From positions 62,001 through 126,000 of the forward strand of contig CAVXJN010000002.1 in assembly GCA_963762165.1 (NCBI GenBank): a stretch of DNA of 64,000 nucleotides. The letters are read 5' to 3'. The position numbers and the translations under genes are program-made. Positions 1-8,888 of this stretch are shown in pieces (positions within the stretch are counted from its first letter, which is position 1; each line of letters opens with the position of its first letter). The notes under the pieces are model-generated. The model did not search any database. It had not been told where the DNA came from and saw only the letters and a list, made by a program, of their open reading frames with translations. This DNA comes from CAVXJN01 sp963762165 (GTDB taxonomy: Bacteria > Pseudomonadota > Gammaproteobacteria > JASBUN01).

Positions 1-1
1 A

Positions 2-697
2 GTGCGCCGCGCTGAGGCCGGTGCCGCGGAGGGTACGCTGGTGCATGCGCGCTCACAGACGGCGGCAGCGGGGCGCTGTGGACAGGATTGGCTGTCACCG
101 GCCGGTGGTTTGTACGCTGGTTTGGTACTGCGACCGGATGAAATCCCCGCCGACGCAGTGCAACTCGGCGTGGTGGGTGTCGTGGCGCTCGGCAGCGCAG
201 TAGCCGAACATGTGTTGCCTTTGACCGAGCTGCACTTTCGTTGGCCCAATGATCTGTTGCTGCGTCACGGCAAGGTGGCCAGTATCCAGATGCGCTGGTC
301 TGCAGCGGAGTCCGGCAGGACGGAATGGTTGGTACTTGGCATCAACGCCAATGTAAGTGCGCCGCCATCGCTTCTCGGGCACGATGCGGCTTCGGTGCAA
401 GTGGACGGAGAATGCGCCGTCAGTGCGGGACAACTATTGAACTCGTTTGCACGCCAATTTCTCATTTGGGTGGACCGTTGGGCCAACGATGGCTTCGAGC
501 CGGTACGCAAGGTGTGGCAGCAACGCATGGTGGGCATCGGCGATGACTACGCAGTCAGCGTGGCGGGAAGCTTGCGCGAGGGTCGGATAGTGAATATCGG
601 CGCCGACGGCGGCCTGTTGTTGGGTCATGGCGATGCCATCGACCGGATCAGTCTGACTGATGCATTTGCACGCACGGAGCCGGAATCCGGTTCCTAG
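2..697 (+). CDS. Biotin/lipoate protein ligase-like protein (5' end cut by window)
   Basis: The protein resembles the catalytic domain of biotin-[acetyl-CoA-carboxylase] ligases, which attach biotin to carrier proteins via biotinyl-AMP. Seen in the sequence: a GRCGQDWLSPAGGLY segment matching the nucleotide/biotin-binding loop (usual form GRGRxGxxWxSPxG) and an RWPNDLLLRHGK segment matching the conserved KWPND signature. The residues after the lysine (VASIQ) depart from the usual GIL, so the exact carrier or ligand is uncertain. The reading frame is open to the left edge; the GTG at position 2 is only the first possible start here, so the N-terminus is probably missing. The stop is 9 bases before the Rieske-like gene, so the two may be co-transcribed. 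Confidence 0.65.
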   Translation: MRRAEAGAAEGTLVHARSQTAAAGRCGQDWLSPAGGLYAGLVLRPDEIPADAVQLGVVGVVALGSAVAEHVLPLTELHFRWPNDLLLRHGKVASIQMRWSAAESGRTEWLVLGINANVSAPPSLLGHDAASVQVDGECAVSAGQLLNSFARQFLIWVDRWANDGFEPVRKVWQQRMVGIGDDYAVSVAGSLREGRIVNIGADGGLLLGHGDAIDRISLTDAFARTEPESGS

Positions 698-706
698 GAG
701 CATGCC

Positions 707-1450
707 ATGGGAGATGCAGGAAAGTTTACCCGTCGCGGTTTCATCGCCTGGTGCGCGTCGGCGGCATCGTGTCTGGCCGCACGGGGTGCCCGCAGCGATG
801 GTGCGGAGCAGGCCGAACACCGCTATCCGCGCGCACAACTGGTTGCGCACGACGGAACGCCGATACGCGCACGCGATCTGGTTCCGGGCAGGAACTACAT
901 CTTCCATTATCCCTATCTGGCGACACCGTGTTTCCTGCTGAATCTCGGCGAGAATTCGAGTCAGGAGCTGCTGCACACCGAAAACGGCGCGACTTACCGT
1001 TGTCCCGGCGGCGTCGGTCCGCGGCGCTCGATCGTGGCCTATTCGGCCATTTGCGCGCACAAAATGACCCATCCGGCGCAGGAGGTCAGTTTCATCAGTT
1101 ACCGTAAGGATACGGCGACTTTCTACGATCGCGATTATCAGCAACAGCGCCGCAACGGTGTCATCTATTGCTGTTCCGAGAAGAGCGTCTACGATCCCGC
1201 GCACGGCGCTGCGGTATTGGGCGGACCGGCGCCTCAGCCTTTGGCCGCGATCCAACTCGAATATGATCCAGAGCACGATACCCTGGCGGCGGTGGCCACC
1301 CGCGGCGGCGAGATGTTCGACCTTTTCTTCCAGAAATTCGGTTTCCGCCTGGCGCTCGAGTACGGCACTCAGGATCTGCGCCGCGCCATGACGCCTACCG
1401 CAGCGGTGGTGCCATTGGAAGAATTCTCGGCCAACCGGATCCGATGTTGA
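707..1450 (+). CDS. Tat-exported Rieske-like protein with an incomplete cluster-ligand set
   Basis: The 247-residue protein starts with a twin-arginine-like signal (TRRGFIAWCASAASC), so export to the periplasm is likely. The middle carries a Rieske-type fold signature: ICAHKM for the first C-x-H motif, then about 40 residues later CCSEKSVYDPAHGA followed by GGPAPQPL, which matches the usual CPCHGSxFDxxxGA...GPAPxPL. The second motif reads C-C-S-E where a Rieske protein has C-P-C-H, so the second ligand histidine is a glutamate and both disulfide cysteines are absent. It may hold an altered cluster or none. Start chosen at ATG 707, with TAGGAG 7 bases upstream. Partner unknown. Confidence 0.6.
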   Translation: MGDAGKFTRRGFIAWCASAASCLAARGARSDGAEQAEHRYPRAQLVAHDGTPIRARDLVPGRNYIFHYPYLATPCFLLNLGENSSQELLHTENGATYRCPGGVGPRRSIVAYSAICAHKMTHPAQEVSFISYRKDTATFYDRDYQQQRRNGVIYCCSEKSVYDPAHGAAVLGGPAPQPLAAIQLEYDPEHDTLAAVATRGGEMFDLFFQKFGFRLALEYGTQDLRRAMTPTAAVVPLEEFSANRIRC

Positions 1451-1525
1451 GCGGCTGCCTTGACGGGCGTGGGCTGGTCGCGTAAAGTCCCGTTTTCGCC
1501 CGCCAGGGCACTTGTAGTACCCGAC

Positions 1526-1602
1526 GTCCCCATCGTCTAGCCGGCCTAGGACACCGCCCTTTCACGGCGGTAACAGGGGTTCGAATCCCCTTGGGGACGC
1601 CA
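1526..1602 (+). tRNA. tRNA-Glu (anticodon TTC)
   Basis: A full cloverleaf is readable. The acceptor arm is GTCCCC pairing with GGGGAC, the anticodon stem is CCGCC/GGCGG around a loop with TTC at 1561-1563, the T arm is AGGGG-TTCGAAT-CCCCT, and CCA is encoded at the 3' end. The sequence is nearly identical to the standard bacterial tRNA-Glu. It is a single-copy tRNA here, not part of an operon. Confidence 0.97.
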
Positions 1603-1616
1603 TTATCCCTAGCACG

Positions 1617-1644
1617 AGGCTCCGTTTCGCGGGGCCTTTCGTTT
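1617..1644 (+). terminator. Intrinsic terminator after tRNA-Glu
   Basis: An 8-bp stem (AGGCTCCG with CGGGGCCT, one G-T pair) with a 5-base loop is followed by a T-rich tract (TTCGTTT). It lies 15 bases after the tRNA. Confidence 0.75.
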
Positions 1645-1705
1645 ATGTCGCCAAGGCCGATGCGAACTCGGCGTTGAACCCTGTCGCCGGGCAGCGGCGG
1701 TCGCG

Positions 1706-4153
1706 CTACCAGACGGTCCGGCCGCGGTTGCCGGCGATGAACTTCTGCAGTCGATCGAGGGGCACCGGGGCGCCGATAAAATAGCCCTGGACCGCGTCAC
1801 AGCCGTGTTTACGCAGAAAGTTCAGTTGCTCCAGGGTCTCCACGCCTTCGGCGACTGCCTCGGTGCCCAATTTGTGGCCGAGGGTGATGCTGGTTTCGAC
1901 GATCAGCGCATCGTTGGGATCGGTGGTTACATCCTGGACGAAGGTCTGGTCGATCTTAATGGTCTGCAGTCGAAAGCGCTTCAGGTATGCGAGCGAAGAG
2001 TACCCGGTGCCGAAATCGTCGATCGCCAGCCGCAACCCCAGCCCCGACAGTCGCGCCAGAATGTTGGTAGTGGCATCGGCATCCCGCATCAGGATGTTCT
2101 CTGTGATTTCGAGTTCCAATTTGCGTGGTGGAATTTGCGTTTCCGCCAGGACAGAGCGCACCTTGTCGACAAAACCCCGGTCCTCGAATTGTCGCGCCGA
2201 CACGTTGACCGATACGGCCAATCCGGTCGAACATGTGTCTTGACAGGCTTTGCGTAGTACCCATTCTCCAACCTGCATGATCAGGCCGGTTTCCTCCAAT
2301 ATCGGGATGAAGTGTGCCGGTGAGATCAAGCCCCGGTCCGGATGGTTCCACCGTATCAGCGCCTCCGTTCCGTAGATCAACCCGGTACGCAAGTTGACCT
2401 GGGGTTGGTAGTGCAACACGAACTGTTCGCGCTCGAGCGCACGTCGCAGTTCGCCCTCCATCGCCAGCAACTCGTGGCCGCGCGCATTCATTACCGGGGC
2501 GTAGAAACGATATTGGTCGCGGCCGGCCGATTTGGCCTGGTACATCGCCGTTTCCGCGTTTCGCAGCAGAGTCGCGGCGTCCCGGCCGTCGTGGGGGTAC
2601 ATCGCAACGCCTATGCTGAATGTCACGAACAGTTCTTGGGAGTTGATCACAGCAGGCTGCCGAAAGGTAATCTGCACTTTGCGCAGCAGGTTGACCACAT
2701 CCTCGATGCGGCCGATATCGGTTACGACCAACGTGAATTCATCCCCTCCATGGCGGGCAACCGTGTCGCTGGGTTGCAGGCAATCGCGCAGGCGCCGCGC
2801 GACATATTGGAGCATGGCGTCTCCTGCCTGGTGACCGAGGGTGGTGTTGATACGCTGGAAAAAGTCGACATCGAAAAAAACGACCGCAAGGGAACGGCCG
2901 CTACGCTTCGCCGTTGATATCGCTGTTTCAGTCCGGTCGGTGAGTAACAGGCGGTTGGCCAAACCGGTCAGGCCGTCATGGGTGGCGTGATGTTCCAGTT
3001 CCGCCTCGAAACGCTTGCGCTCGGTGGTGTCGCGCATGATCGTCGATACGTATTCGATTTCATCGCTACTACCGCGGTGCGCCAGAACCACCTGCGATAC
3101 TGGGATTTCCTGGCCCTCGCCCCCGCGTAGCACCGCTTCACCAGACCAGGAGCCATCGCGTTTCACGGCCGGCATCACCTCCGAAAACAAACGCTGTGCC
3201 TGGTGCTCATCGAACATCGAATTCCAGGTCAGACCGGTCAGGTCCTGCTGCTGGCGGATTCCCAGAAGCTTGCGCCCGGCTGCGTTGAGATAGCGCACCG
3301 CGCCGTCGGGTTCGAGAATTGCGACCAGGTCCGTGGTGACTTCCAAAATCGCTGCCAGCTGACCTCGATCCTTTTCGGCGCGCAGCCGTGCCGTAATGTC
3401 CCGTCCGGTGGAGACGAAGTGGGTGATGTTGCCGTCGTCTTCCTTGAGCGGCGTAATAACCTTTTCCTCGAAAAAGCAGTCGCCGTTTTTACGCCGATTG
3501 ACCAGCACGGCTTGAAATACCTCGCCGGAGGTGATTGTGCCCCAGAGGCGTTGGTAGAACGAGAGTCCATGCTGCCCTGATTTCAGGAGCGCTGGCGTCC
3601 TGCCTAGCACCTCGTCGGCAGTGTAGCCGGTCATGCGTTCGAATCCCGGATTAACGTATTCGATCGCTCCCGTCTGGTCCGTAATGAACACGCTTTCTTG
3701 TGCTTGCGCCACGACACGAGACAGCTTGCGCAGTTGGGCACGCGATTCTCGACGCTCGTGGCGCTTGCTTGCCTCAATAAGCTCTCGGTCCACCGCGGGA
3801 ACCACCCGCTTGAGATTGCTCTTCATGATGTAGTCTTGGGCGCCTGAGCGCATGGCGCTTACCGCGGTGTCCTCGCCGATGGTGCCGGACACGAATAGAA
3901 ATGGTACGTCGAGATCGCGGGCGCGCACCTGCGCCAATGCATCGATGCCGCTGAACTTCGGCATCGAAAAATCCGCCAGAATTACATCCCAATCGCCTTT
4001 GTCGAGGGCCGAACTCAGCGCATCCGACGTCTCGACCCGATCATATGCGGGTTGGTATCCGCCGCGGCGCAGTTCTCGCAGCAACAACTGCATATCGTCT
4101 TCGGAATCTTCGATGAACAATATACGCAAGGGCTTTGGTTGCGATGGTGTCAT
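1706..4153 (-). CDS. Response regulator with PAS, GGDEF and EAL domains (cyclic-di-GMP turnover)
   Basis: An 815-residue cytoplasmic protein. Residues about 8-125 form a receiver domain with the phospho-acceptor aspartate in ILADFSMP. Two PAS/PAC sensor domains follow (about 145-265 and 270-380), then a diguanylate cyclase domain (about 385-545) with intact HGGDEF, and an EAL phosphodiesterase domain (about 560-810) with EALIRW and the DDFGTGYSS loop. Both catalytic signatures look complete, so it could make and break cyclic-di-GMP. It is the last gene of a minus-strand operon behind a small response regulator (10-base gap) and a histidine kinase, which suggests a phosphorelay output on second-messenger level. 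Confidence 0.93.
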   Translation of the reverse strand: MTPSQPKPLRILFIEDSEDDMQLLLRELRRGGYQPAYDRVETSDALSSALDKGDWDVILADFSMPKFSGIDALAQVRARDLDVPFLFVSGTIGEDTAVSAMRSGAQDYIMKSNLKRVVPAVDRELIEASKRHERRESRAQLRKLSRVVAQAQESVFITDQTGAIEYVNPGFERMTGYTADEVLGRTPALLKSGQHGLSFYQRLWGTITSGEVFQAVLVNRRKNGDCFFEEKVITPLKEDDGNITHFVSTGRDITARLRAEKDRGQLAAILEVTTDLVAILEPDGAVRYLNAAGRKLLGIRQQQDLTGLTWNSMFDEHQAQRLFSEVMPAVKRDGSWSGEAVLRGGEGQEIPVSQVVLAHRGSSDEIEYVSTIMRDTTERKRFEAELEHHATHDGLTGLANRLLLTDRTETAISTAKRSGRSLAVVFFDVDFFQRINTTLGHQAGDAMLQYVARRLRDCLQPSDTVARHGGDEFTLVVTDIGRIEDVVNLLRKVQITFRQPAVINSQELFVTFSIGVAMYPHDGRDAATLLRNAETAMYQAKSAGRDQYRFYAPVMNARGHELLAMEGELRRALEREQFVLHYQPQVNLRTGLIYGTEALIRWNHPDRGLISPAHFIPILEETGLIMQVGEWVLRKACQDTCSTGLAVSVNVSARQFEDRGFVDKVRSVLAETQIPPRKLELEITENILMRDADATTNILARLSGLGLRLAIDDFGTGYSSLAYLKRFRLQTIKIDQTFVQDVTTDPNDALIVETSITLGHKLGTEAVAEGVETLEQLNFLRKHGCDAVQGYFIGAPVPLDRLQKFIAGNRGRTVW

Positions 4154-4163
4154 CGACGCTTAC

Positions 4164-4601
4164 TCATAGCGGCGGGGCCTCGTTCAACAACATCCAATAG
4201 AGGCCGAGCTGCCGGGCGGCTTCGACGAACTCTTCGAAGTTCACCGGTTTTCGGACGTAACTGTTGCAGCCGTGCCGGTATCCCGAAACCATGTCCTGAT
4301 CCTCCCGGGAAGAAGTGAGAATGACCACTGGCAACATACGCGTGCGCTCGTCTTCGCGTATGCGCTTGAGTACTTCCAAGCCGTCGATTTTCGGAAGCTT
4401 CAGATCCAGTAGCACCACAGTCGGTTTTTCTGATAGGTCACGTCCTTGGTGAGGTCCTTCGCCGAACAGGTACTCGATCGCTTCCTGTCCGTCCCGCGTG
4501 ACGACCACCGGGTTGTGGATCTTGTTCAGTTTGAAGGCGCGTAAAGTAAGCAACTCGTCATCGGGATTGTCCTCCACCAGCAAGATGGACTTCTTGCTCA
4601 T
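4164..4601 (-). CDS. Single-domain response regulator, Rcp1-like
   Basis: A 145-residue stand-alone receiver with the LLVEDNPDDELL acidic pocket, the phospho-acceptor aspartate in VLLDLKLPK, the switch threonine in ILTSS, and lysine in VRKPVN. This type (Rcp1) usually pairs with phytochrome-like or PAS histidine kinases and has no DNA-binding domain. Its ATG overlaps the stop of the upstream kinase (ATGA at 4598-4601), so the two are translationally coupled. It probably relays phosphate between the kinase and the downstream GGDEF/EAL protein. Confidence 0.93.
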   Translation of the reverse strand: MSKKSILLVEDNPDDELLTLRAFKLNKIHNPVVVTRDGQEAIEYLFGEGPHQGRDLSEKPTVVLLDLKLPKIDGLEVLKRIREDERTRMLPVVILTSSREDQDMVSGYRHGCNSYVRKPVNFEEFVEAARQLGLYWMLLNEAPPL

Positions 4602-6898
4602 TTCGATATCTCCTCGGGTGGTAGGCTGAAATAGAACGTCGCGCCTTCATCTGGTTGCGATTCGGCCCAGATGCGGCCGCCGTGCCGGTGCACGATGCGC
4701 TGAACGGTGGCGAGTCCAATGCCGGTACCGGAGAATTCCTGGGAGTCATGTAACCGCTGGAAAGGCCCGAATAGCCGGTCCGCATTGCGCATATCGAATC
4801 CGGCGCCGTTATCGCGGACAAAGAATACAGTGTCGCGCCTTTGAGTCTGAGTGCCCACTTCAATCCGTGGTGCATCGCGGTTTCCAGTGAATTTCCAGGC
4901 ATTGCTAAGCAGGTTCGTGAGCAGCACCCGCATTAGATCCGCGTCCGCCCACAGGCGCAAGTTCGGTTCGATCTGAATGTCCACTTGCCGCCGCGGTTCG
5001 GCGACACGGAGTTCATCGGCAATGTCCCGCGCCATTGTGCTGATATCTACCTGTTGGCGTCGGAATCCGGAACGCGCCACCCGGGATAATTTGAGCAGGT
5101 CGTCGATCAAATGGCCCATACGCTGGGCGGCGGCGCGCACGCGGCCCAGGTAGTCGCGGCCGACGTCATCGAGTTGTTCGCTGTAGTCTTCGATCAGCGC
5201 CTGACTGAATCCGTCGATTGCGCGCAGTGGCGCCCGCAAGTCGTGGGAAACGGAATAGCTGAACGCCTCGAGTTCACGGTTCACTGTTTCCAATTCACGA
5301 TTTTTGATGCTGAGTGTACGGTTGAACGACGCTACGCGCCGATGCAGGCGACTTTGCTCGGTGACGTCGCGGATGTCGCTGAAGATCAGCATGCCGCTGT
5401 CGGTACGCACGGGACTCAAACTCACAGCCACGGGAAACTGGCTGCCATCCTTGCGCTGCCCGGACAGTTCAAGTCCGATGCCCATCGCCCGTGGATGGGG
5501 TTTGGCCCGATACGCGGCACGGTGATCCACGTGACGTTTTCGTGCGCCAATCGGCACCAGCATTTCGATTGCCTGACCCACCAGTTCATCACGCCGGTAG
5601 CCGAACAGGCTTTCTGCCTGGGCATTGACCAGCACAATCCTGCCTTCGGCATCGCTGATGATTACCGCATCCGGCGCGGCTTCCAGCAGACCTCGCAAGT
5701 GTGCTTCGCTCGCGCGGACAGCATCTTCGGCCTGCAGGCGGCGGGTAGAGGCCTGCGCCAGCGCGCTCGCTACCATCGTGACCACCAGCGCCAACACCGC
5801 GAACGCCCACAGATGGCGTGTCGCCAATCCAGACGTTTGCGCAGCGATCGCATCGGCAGGCAAGTACGCGACTATCCACCAACGCGGCGCGTGATCAGAT
5901 GCAGCGCCAGTGTTCATAATGTCGCTCACCGACAACGACTGGTACGTGAATAGCGCGCCGTGATCCCGCCATTGCCCGCCGGTCCGAGACTCCACCATGC
6001 GTTTCCATGGACCCGAAAATCGCTGAGCAACGGTGCGCTGTGACCGTTCCGGGAACATCATGCCCCATTCGTACTCCGGTTTGGGGCCGAGCAGCCAGTA
6101 TCCACGGTCATTCAATAGCCACAGTTCACCCCCTCCGGCGGCGCCGATCGCTCGCAATCGATCAAGCAGCGACTGGCCGACGAAATTGAGCACCACGACC
6201 CCCTTCGGCGACGCGCTCGAGTCATAAACAGGAGTCGCGAATCGGATCGTCGGTTTTATCGGGAGTTCGATATGACCGTGCTCGATGTTGAGGTCGAAGG
6301 GCGAGACGTACACGCCGCCACGCGGTTCGCTCAGCGCATCTTTGAAATAGTACCGGCCGGACTTGTCCTGCAGTTGCCGTTGCGGGGCGCGAAGCGCCTG
6401 CCCGTCGGCAATGTCGACGCGCACCATTTCCCGACCATCGGCGTCCAACAAGCGGATCTGGTCGTATAAGCGTTTGCGCCGCGCGAATGCCAGAAATGCC
6501 TGCCCCAGGCCGTGACCGTCATATTGCCCATCGTGTGGCAGCGCACCGCGCAGCGATACCTCGTCCGCCAGATACAGCGCGTCGGAACGCACGCTTTTGA
6601 ATTCGGATTTGATGGTCTGAACCGCGAGCCGGACGGTCTGACGTTCAGCGACCTGAGCGATGGTGCGCGAGGTGTGCAGCTGGTTGAGGTATAAGGTTCC
6701 GGTGACAGCCGCAGCCAGTGCCAATAGTGGCAGCCATACCAGCATGAAGCGTAGCCGGAAGCTCGATGCCCGGCCGCGCGATGCGGCATTGTCCTTCGCC
6801 GACCGGCCAACTTTCACGCCATATGTCTCGCTGTTCCATGCGTTCCGTAGCGTGGTACCCGCGGTAACCAGAGGGGTGAGCCGGTCACCGGAAGGCAT
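4598..6898 (-). CDS. Membrane sensor histidine kinase (CACHE-PAS-HisKA-HATPase)
   Basis: The N-terminus has one membrane helix (MLVWLPLLALAAAVTG), then a long periplasmic double-CACHE-like region with a YVSPFDLN segment, a second membrane helix (HLWAFAVLALVVTMVASALA), a PAS domain, an H box (FSYSVSHDLRAPLRAI) and an ATP-binding domain with the N box LLTNLLSNAWKF and DNGAGFDM. It heads the three-gene signalling operon. The start is uncertain: the frame stays open to 7018, but the ATG at 6898 gives a length closer to the family; a start nearer the first helix (GTG about 6815) is also possible. The CACHE sensor suggests detection of a small extracellular ligand. Confidence 0.88.
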   Translation of the reverse strand: MPSGDRLTPLVTAGTTLRNAWNSETYGVKVGRSAKDNAASRGRASSFRLRFMLVWLPLLALAAAVTGTLYLNQLHTSRTIAQVAERQTVRLAVQTIKSEFKSVRSDALYLADEVSLRGALPHDGQYDGHGLGQAFLAFARRKRLYDQIRLLDADGREMVRVDIADGQALRAPQRQLQDKSGRYYFKDALSEPRGGVYVSPFDLNIEHGHIELPIKPTIRFATPVYDSSASPKGVVVLNFVGQSLLDRLRAIGAAGGGELWLLNDRGYWLLGPKPEYEWGMMFPERSQRTVAQRFSGPWKRMVESRTGGQWRDHGALFTYQSLSVSDIMNTGAASDHAPRWWIVAYLPADAIAAQTSGLATRHLWAFAVLALVVTMVASALAQASTRRLQAEDAVRASEAHLRGLLEAAPDAVIISDAEGRIVLVNAQAESLFGYRRDELVGQAIEMLVPIGARKRHVDHRAAYRAKPHPRAMGIGLELSGQRKDGSQFPVAVSLSPVRTDSGMLIFSDIRDVTEQSRLHRRVASFNRTLSIKNRELETVNRELEAFSYSVSHDLRAPLRAIDGFSQALIEDYSEQLDDVGRDYLGRVRAAAQRMGHLIDDLLKLSRVARSGFRRQQVDISTMARDIADELRVAEPRRQVDIQIEPNLRLWADADLMRVLLTNLLSNAWKFTGNRDAPRIEVGTQTQRRDTVFFVRDNGAGFDMRNADRLFGPFQRLHDSQEFSGTGIGLATVQRIVHRHGGRIWAESQPDEGATFYFSLPPEEISK

Positions 6899-7472
6899 AC
6901 CGCTGACTTCTCGTCGTAACCGAGTAGAAAGCGGACTCGAGCGCAACGTGTACCTTAACCGCAAAGGCGTTCCGTATGCACCCGATTTCGCATTTAGCGC
7001 AATCCGTACCGGTCCCAAGAGGCGCAGCGCAGGTCGGTGGATATGCCCGCATCGGCGGTTGTCAGCTCTAGCGATCGACCCGATCGCGGTCCGCCTTGCG
7101 CTGCCGATGGAGCCGACCCGGCAGACCCGGCACCGATCGGGCGATTGAGACGTCCAATCCGGTGGACGTGAAGCGCCGCCATACTGCGGCCGGATTCTAT
7201 GCCGCAGCAGCCGGCCCGACCGACCTAATCGCTAAATATCCCACCAGCACCGCCATGCGAGAAAACTGGACCCTGACAAACGGCGTGCGCTCTGTCGCCC
7301 GAGCCAGCCTGGCTCGGCAAGGCGTCCTACAAAACCACGCACGTTATCAGACGATTAGGAGAGGCATGGACGTTCGCCTGCCGCTGGTTCGTTTCGACAA
7401 ATAAGTAAAAATACCTAGTGCGGCAAGGCGGCTGGGAGTCGGCTTGTCAGTGCTTTTCCCTGCATGTCACGT
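6899..7472. other. Intergenic stretch without a recognisable gene
   Basis: The region between the divergent kinase gene and the monooxygenase cluster contains only short frames with no family resemblance. It must hold promoters for both directions. No repeat or RNA gene was recognised. Confidence 0.5.
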
Positions 7473-7516
7473 GTTAACGCGTATTTACGGTTTTTCGCAT
7501 TGAGAATAGCGTTAAC
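7473..7516. promoter_or_regulatory. Inverted repeat upstream of the monooxygenase cluster (candidate operator)
   Basis: GTTAACGC at 7473-7480 is repeated in perfect inverse as GCGTTAAC at 7509-7516, with 28 AT-rich bases between. The pair lies 114 bases before the start codon of the monooxygenase gene. Either a two-site operator or a long hairpin is possible; no known regulator site was recognised. Confidence 0.4.
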
Positions 7517-7629
7517 AGCGAACCCAATTTGACGGAAATCAGGCGATTTTAGCCGGGATCATAGTTCAAAAACCCCGCTAGAGCGGCTCGAAGCGCCACT
7601 CACAAGTTGAAATGCAGGAGGTGATCTAA

Positions 7630-8784
7630 ATGAAAAAGTTATTGATCAACGCGCGATACTGGTTCGCTCCCATCCTGATCATTGCGTCGATGATCGGCGT
7701 ATTGGTAGGCGGCATGTTTTCGTGGTACGGGGTGTTGTTGCTTGGTGTCGGCATCGTGATCGATACACTGCTCCGTTTTCAGACACCCGGCGCCGGCTAC
7801 GACGACAACGGCGAAACCATGGGTATAGCCTGGCTTCAGAATAGCGTCATGTATTCGATGCTCGGTGTATTTGTACTGTTGCAGGTGGCTCTGGCCTGGC
7901 GCATCTACCAATATGTCAATGGTGTGCCGATTAGTGACGGGTTCGACCACATGTTGTTCGGCATTCTTCCTTATCAGAATGGAATTACTGGGCTGAACCT
8001 GGTCGGTGCCACCATATCGACCGGTATCTTCGCTGGCATCGGCATCATTTATGGCCATGAACTAGCCCACACCAAAGGCGCTACTTTTGTCATCTCCCGG
8101 TGGATGATGGCGCTAAGCGGAAAAGCGCATTTCAGCTACGCGCATGTATACAACCACCACCTCGAACTCGGTCATGAGGACGATCCGGCAACCTCGCCCC
8201 GCGGCCGCAGCCTCTGGCAGCACTATCCGCTGGCGGGCATCGGTCAATCGCGCTTCCTTTACCGGATGGAAAAGCAGCGCCTTGAACGCCGCGGCAAGCC
8301 TTTCTTGACCTGGGAGAACCGCTGGTTGCGCGGCTACGCCATGAGTTTGCCGACGTTGTTTCTGTTCTGGTATGCCGGAGCATGGGTCGGAATCGGCTGT
8401 CTCGCGATCGTTTGGTTTATCTCCAACTTCGAACTGGAAGCGCTCAACTATATGGAGCACTACGGTTTGATCCGGGAAAAAGGTCAGCCCATCGACTACC
8501 GCCACTCCTGGGATAATTCCACGGCTTTCACGAGCTGGTTCTTCATCGAGATCGGTCGTCAGGCGGATCATCACGACCGTGGCGAAACCCACTTCTGGGA
8601 ACTGGACGAAGTGGGCGCACCCAATGTCGGTTGGGGCTACTTCACGCTGTTCGCCGTGGCGCTGATCCCGCCGCTCTACCACGCCTATTACAAGAAAGAA
8701 CTGGCGAAGTGGGACGAACAATACGCATCGGAAGGTGAGCGCCAGATCGCGCAACGCATCAATCGCCAGGTAGGTTACGCGTAA
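7630..8784 (+). CDS. AlkB/XylM-type membrane non-haem diiron monooxygenase
   Basis: A 384-residue integral membrane protein with about six hydrophobic helices. It has the histidine boxes of the alkane hydroxylase / xylene monooxygenase family: GHELAH, HVYNHHLELGHEDDPAT, the family signature NYMEHYGL, and QADHHDRG. These histidines bind two irons that activate oxygen to hydroxylate or epoxidise hydrophobic substrates. The length matches AlkB (about 400) and XylM (about 370). The start is firm: a strong ribosome binding site (AGGAGGTGA, 7616-7624) precedes the ATG. It is the first gene of a co-directional cluster with a ferredoxin, a 2Fe-2S/flavin reductase and three GST-like genes. The substrate cannot be assigned; alkane, alkene, aromatic methyl group or thioether are all open. 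Confidence 0.88.
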   Translation: MKKLLINARYWFAPILIIASMIGVLVGGMFSWYGVLLLGVGIVIDTLLRFQTPGAGYDDNGETMGIAWLQNSVMYSMLGVFVLLQVALAWRIYQYVNGVPISDGFDHMLFGILPYQNGITGLNLVGATISTGIFAGIGIIYGHELAHTKGATFVISRWMMALSGKAHFSYAHVYNHHLELGHEDDPATSPRGRSLWQHYPLAGIGQSRFLYRMEKQRLERRGKPFLTWENRWLRGYAMSLPTLFLFWYAGAWVGIGCLAIVWFISNFELEALNYMEHYGLIREKGQPIDYRHSWDNSTAFTSWFFIEIGRQADHHDRGETHFWELDEVGAPNVGWGYFTLFAVALIPPLYHAYYKKELAKWDEQYASEGERQIAQRINRQVGYA

Positions 8785-8821
8785 ATGAACCGTGCGGCGC
8801 GCGTGTGAGGTATGTCAAACG

Positions 8822-8846
8822 GCCACCCCCTCGGGGAGGGGGTGGC
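8822..8846 (+). terminator. Strong GC hairpin between monooxygenase and haemoglobin genes
   Basis: GCCACCCCCTC and GAGGGGGTGGC form a perfect 11-bp stem around a 3-base loop. There is no T tract (an A-rich stretch follows), so it may be an attenuator or mRNA-stabilising structure rather than a complete terminator. It could set different expression levels for the oxygenase and the downstream genes. Confidence 0.55.
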
Positions 8847-8888
8847 TACACCGAAAAGAAAAAAGCTACACAAAGGAAGTATCTGACA

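Noticed and set aside
434..1276. Long minus-strand open frame across the biotin ligase and Rieske-like genes
   Set aside because: It is antisense to two genes with clear family motifs and shows no motif of its own.
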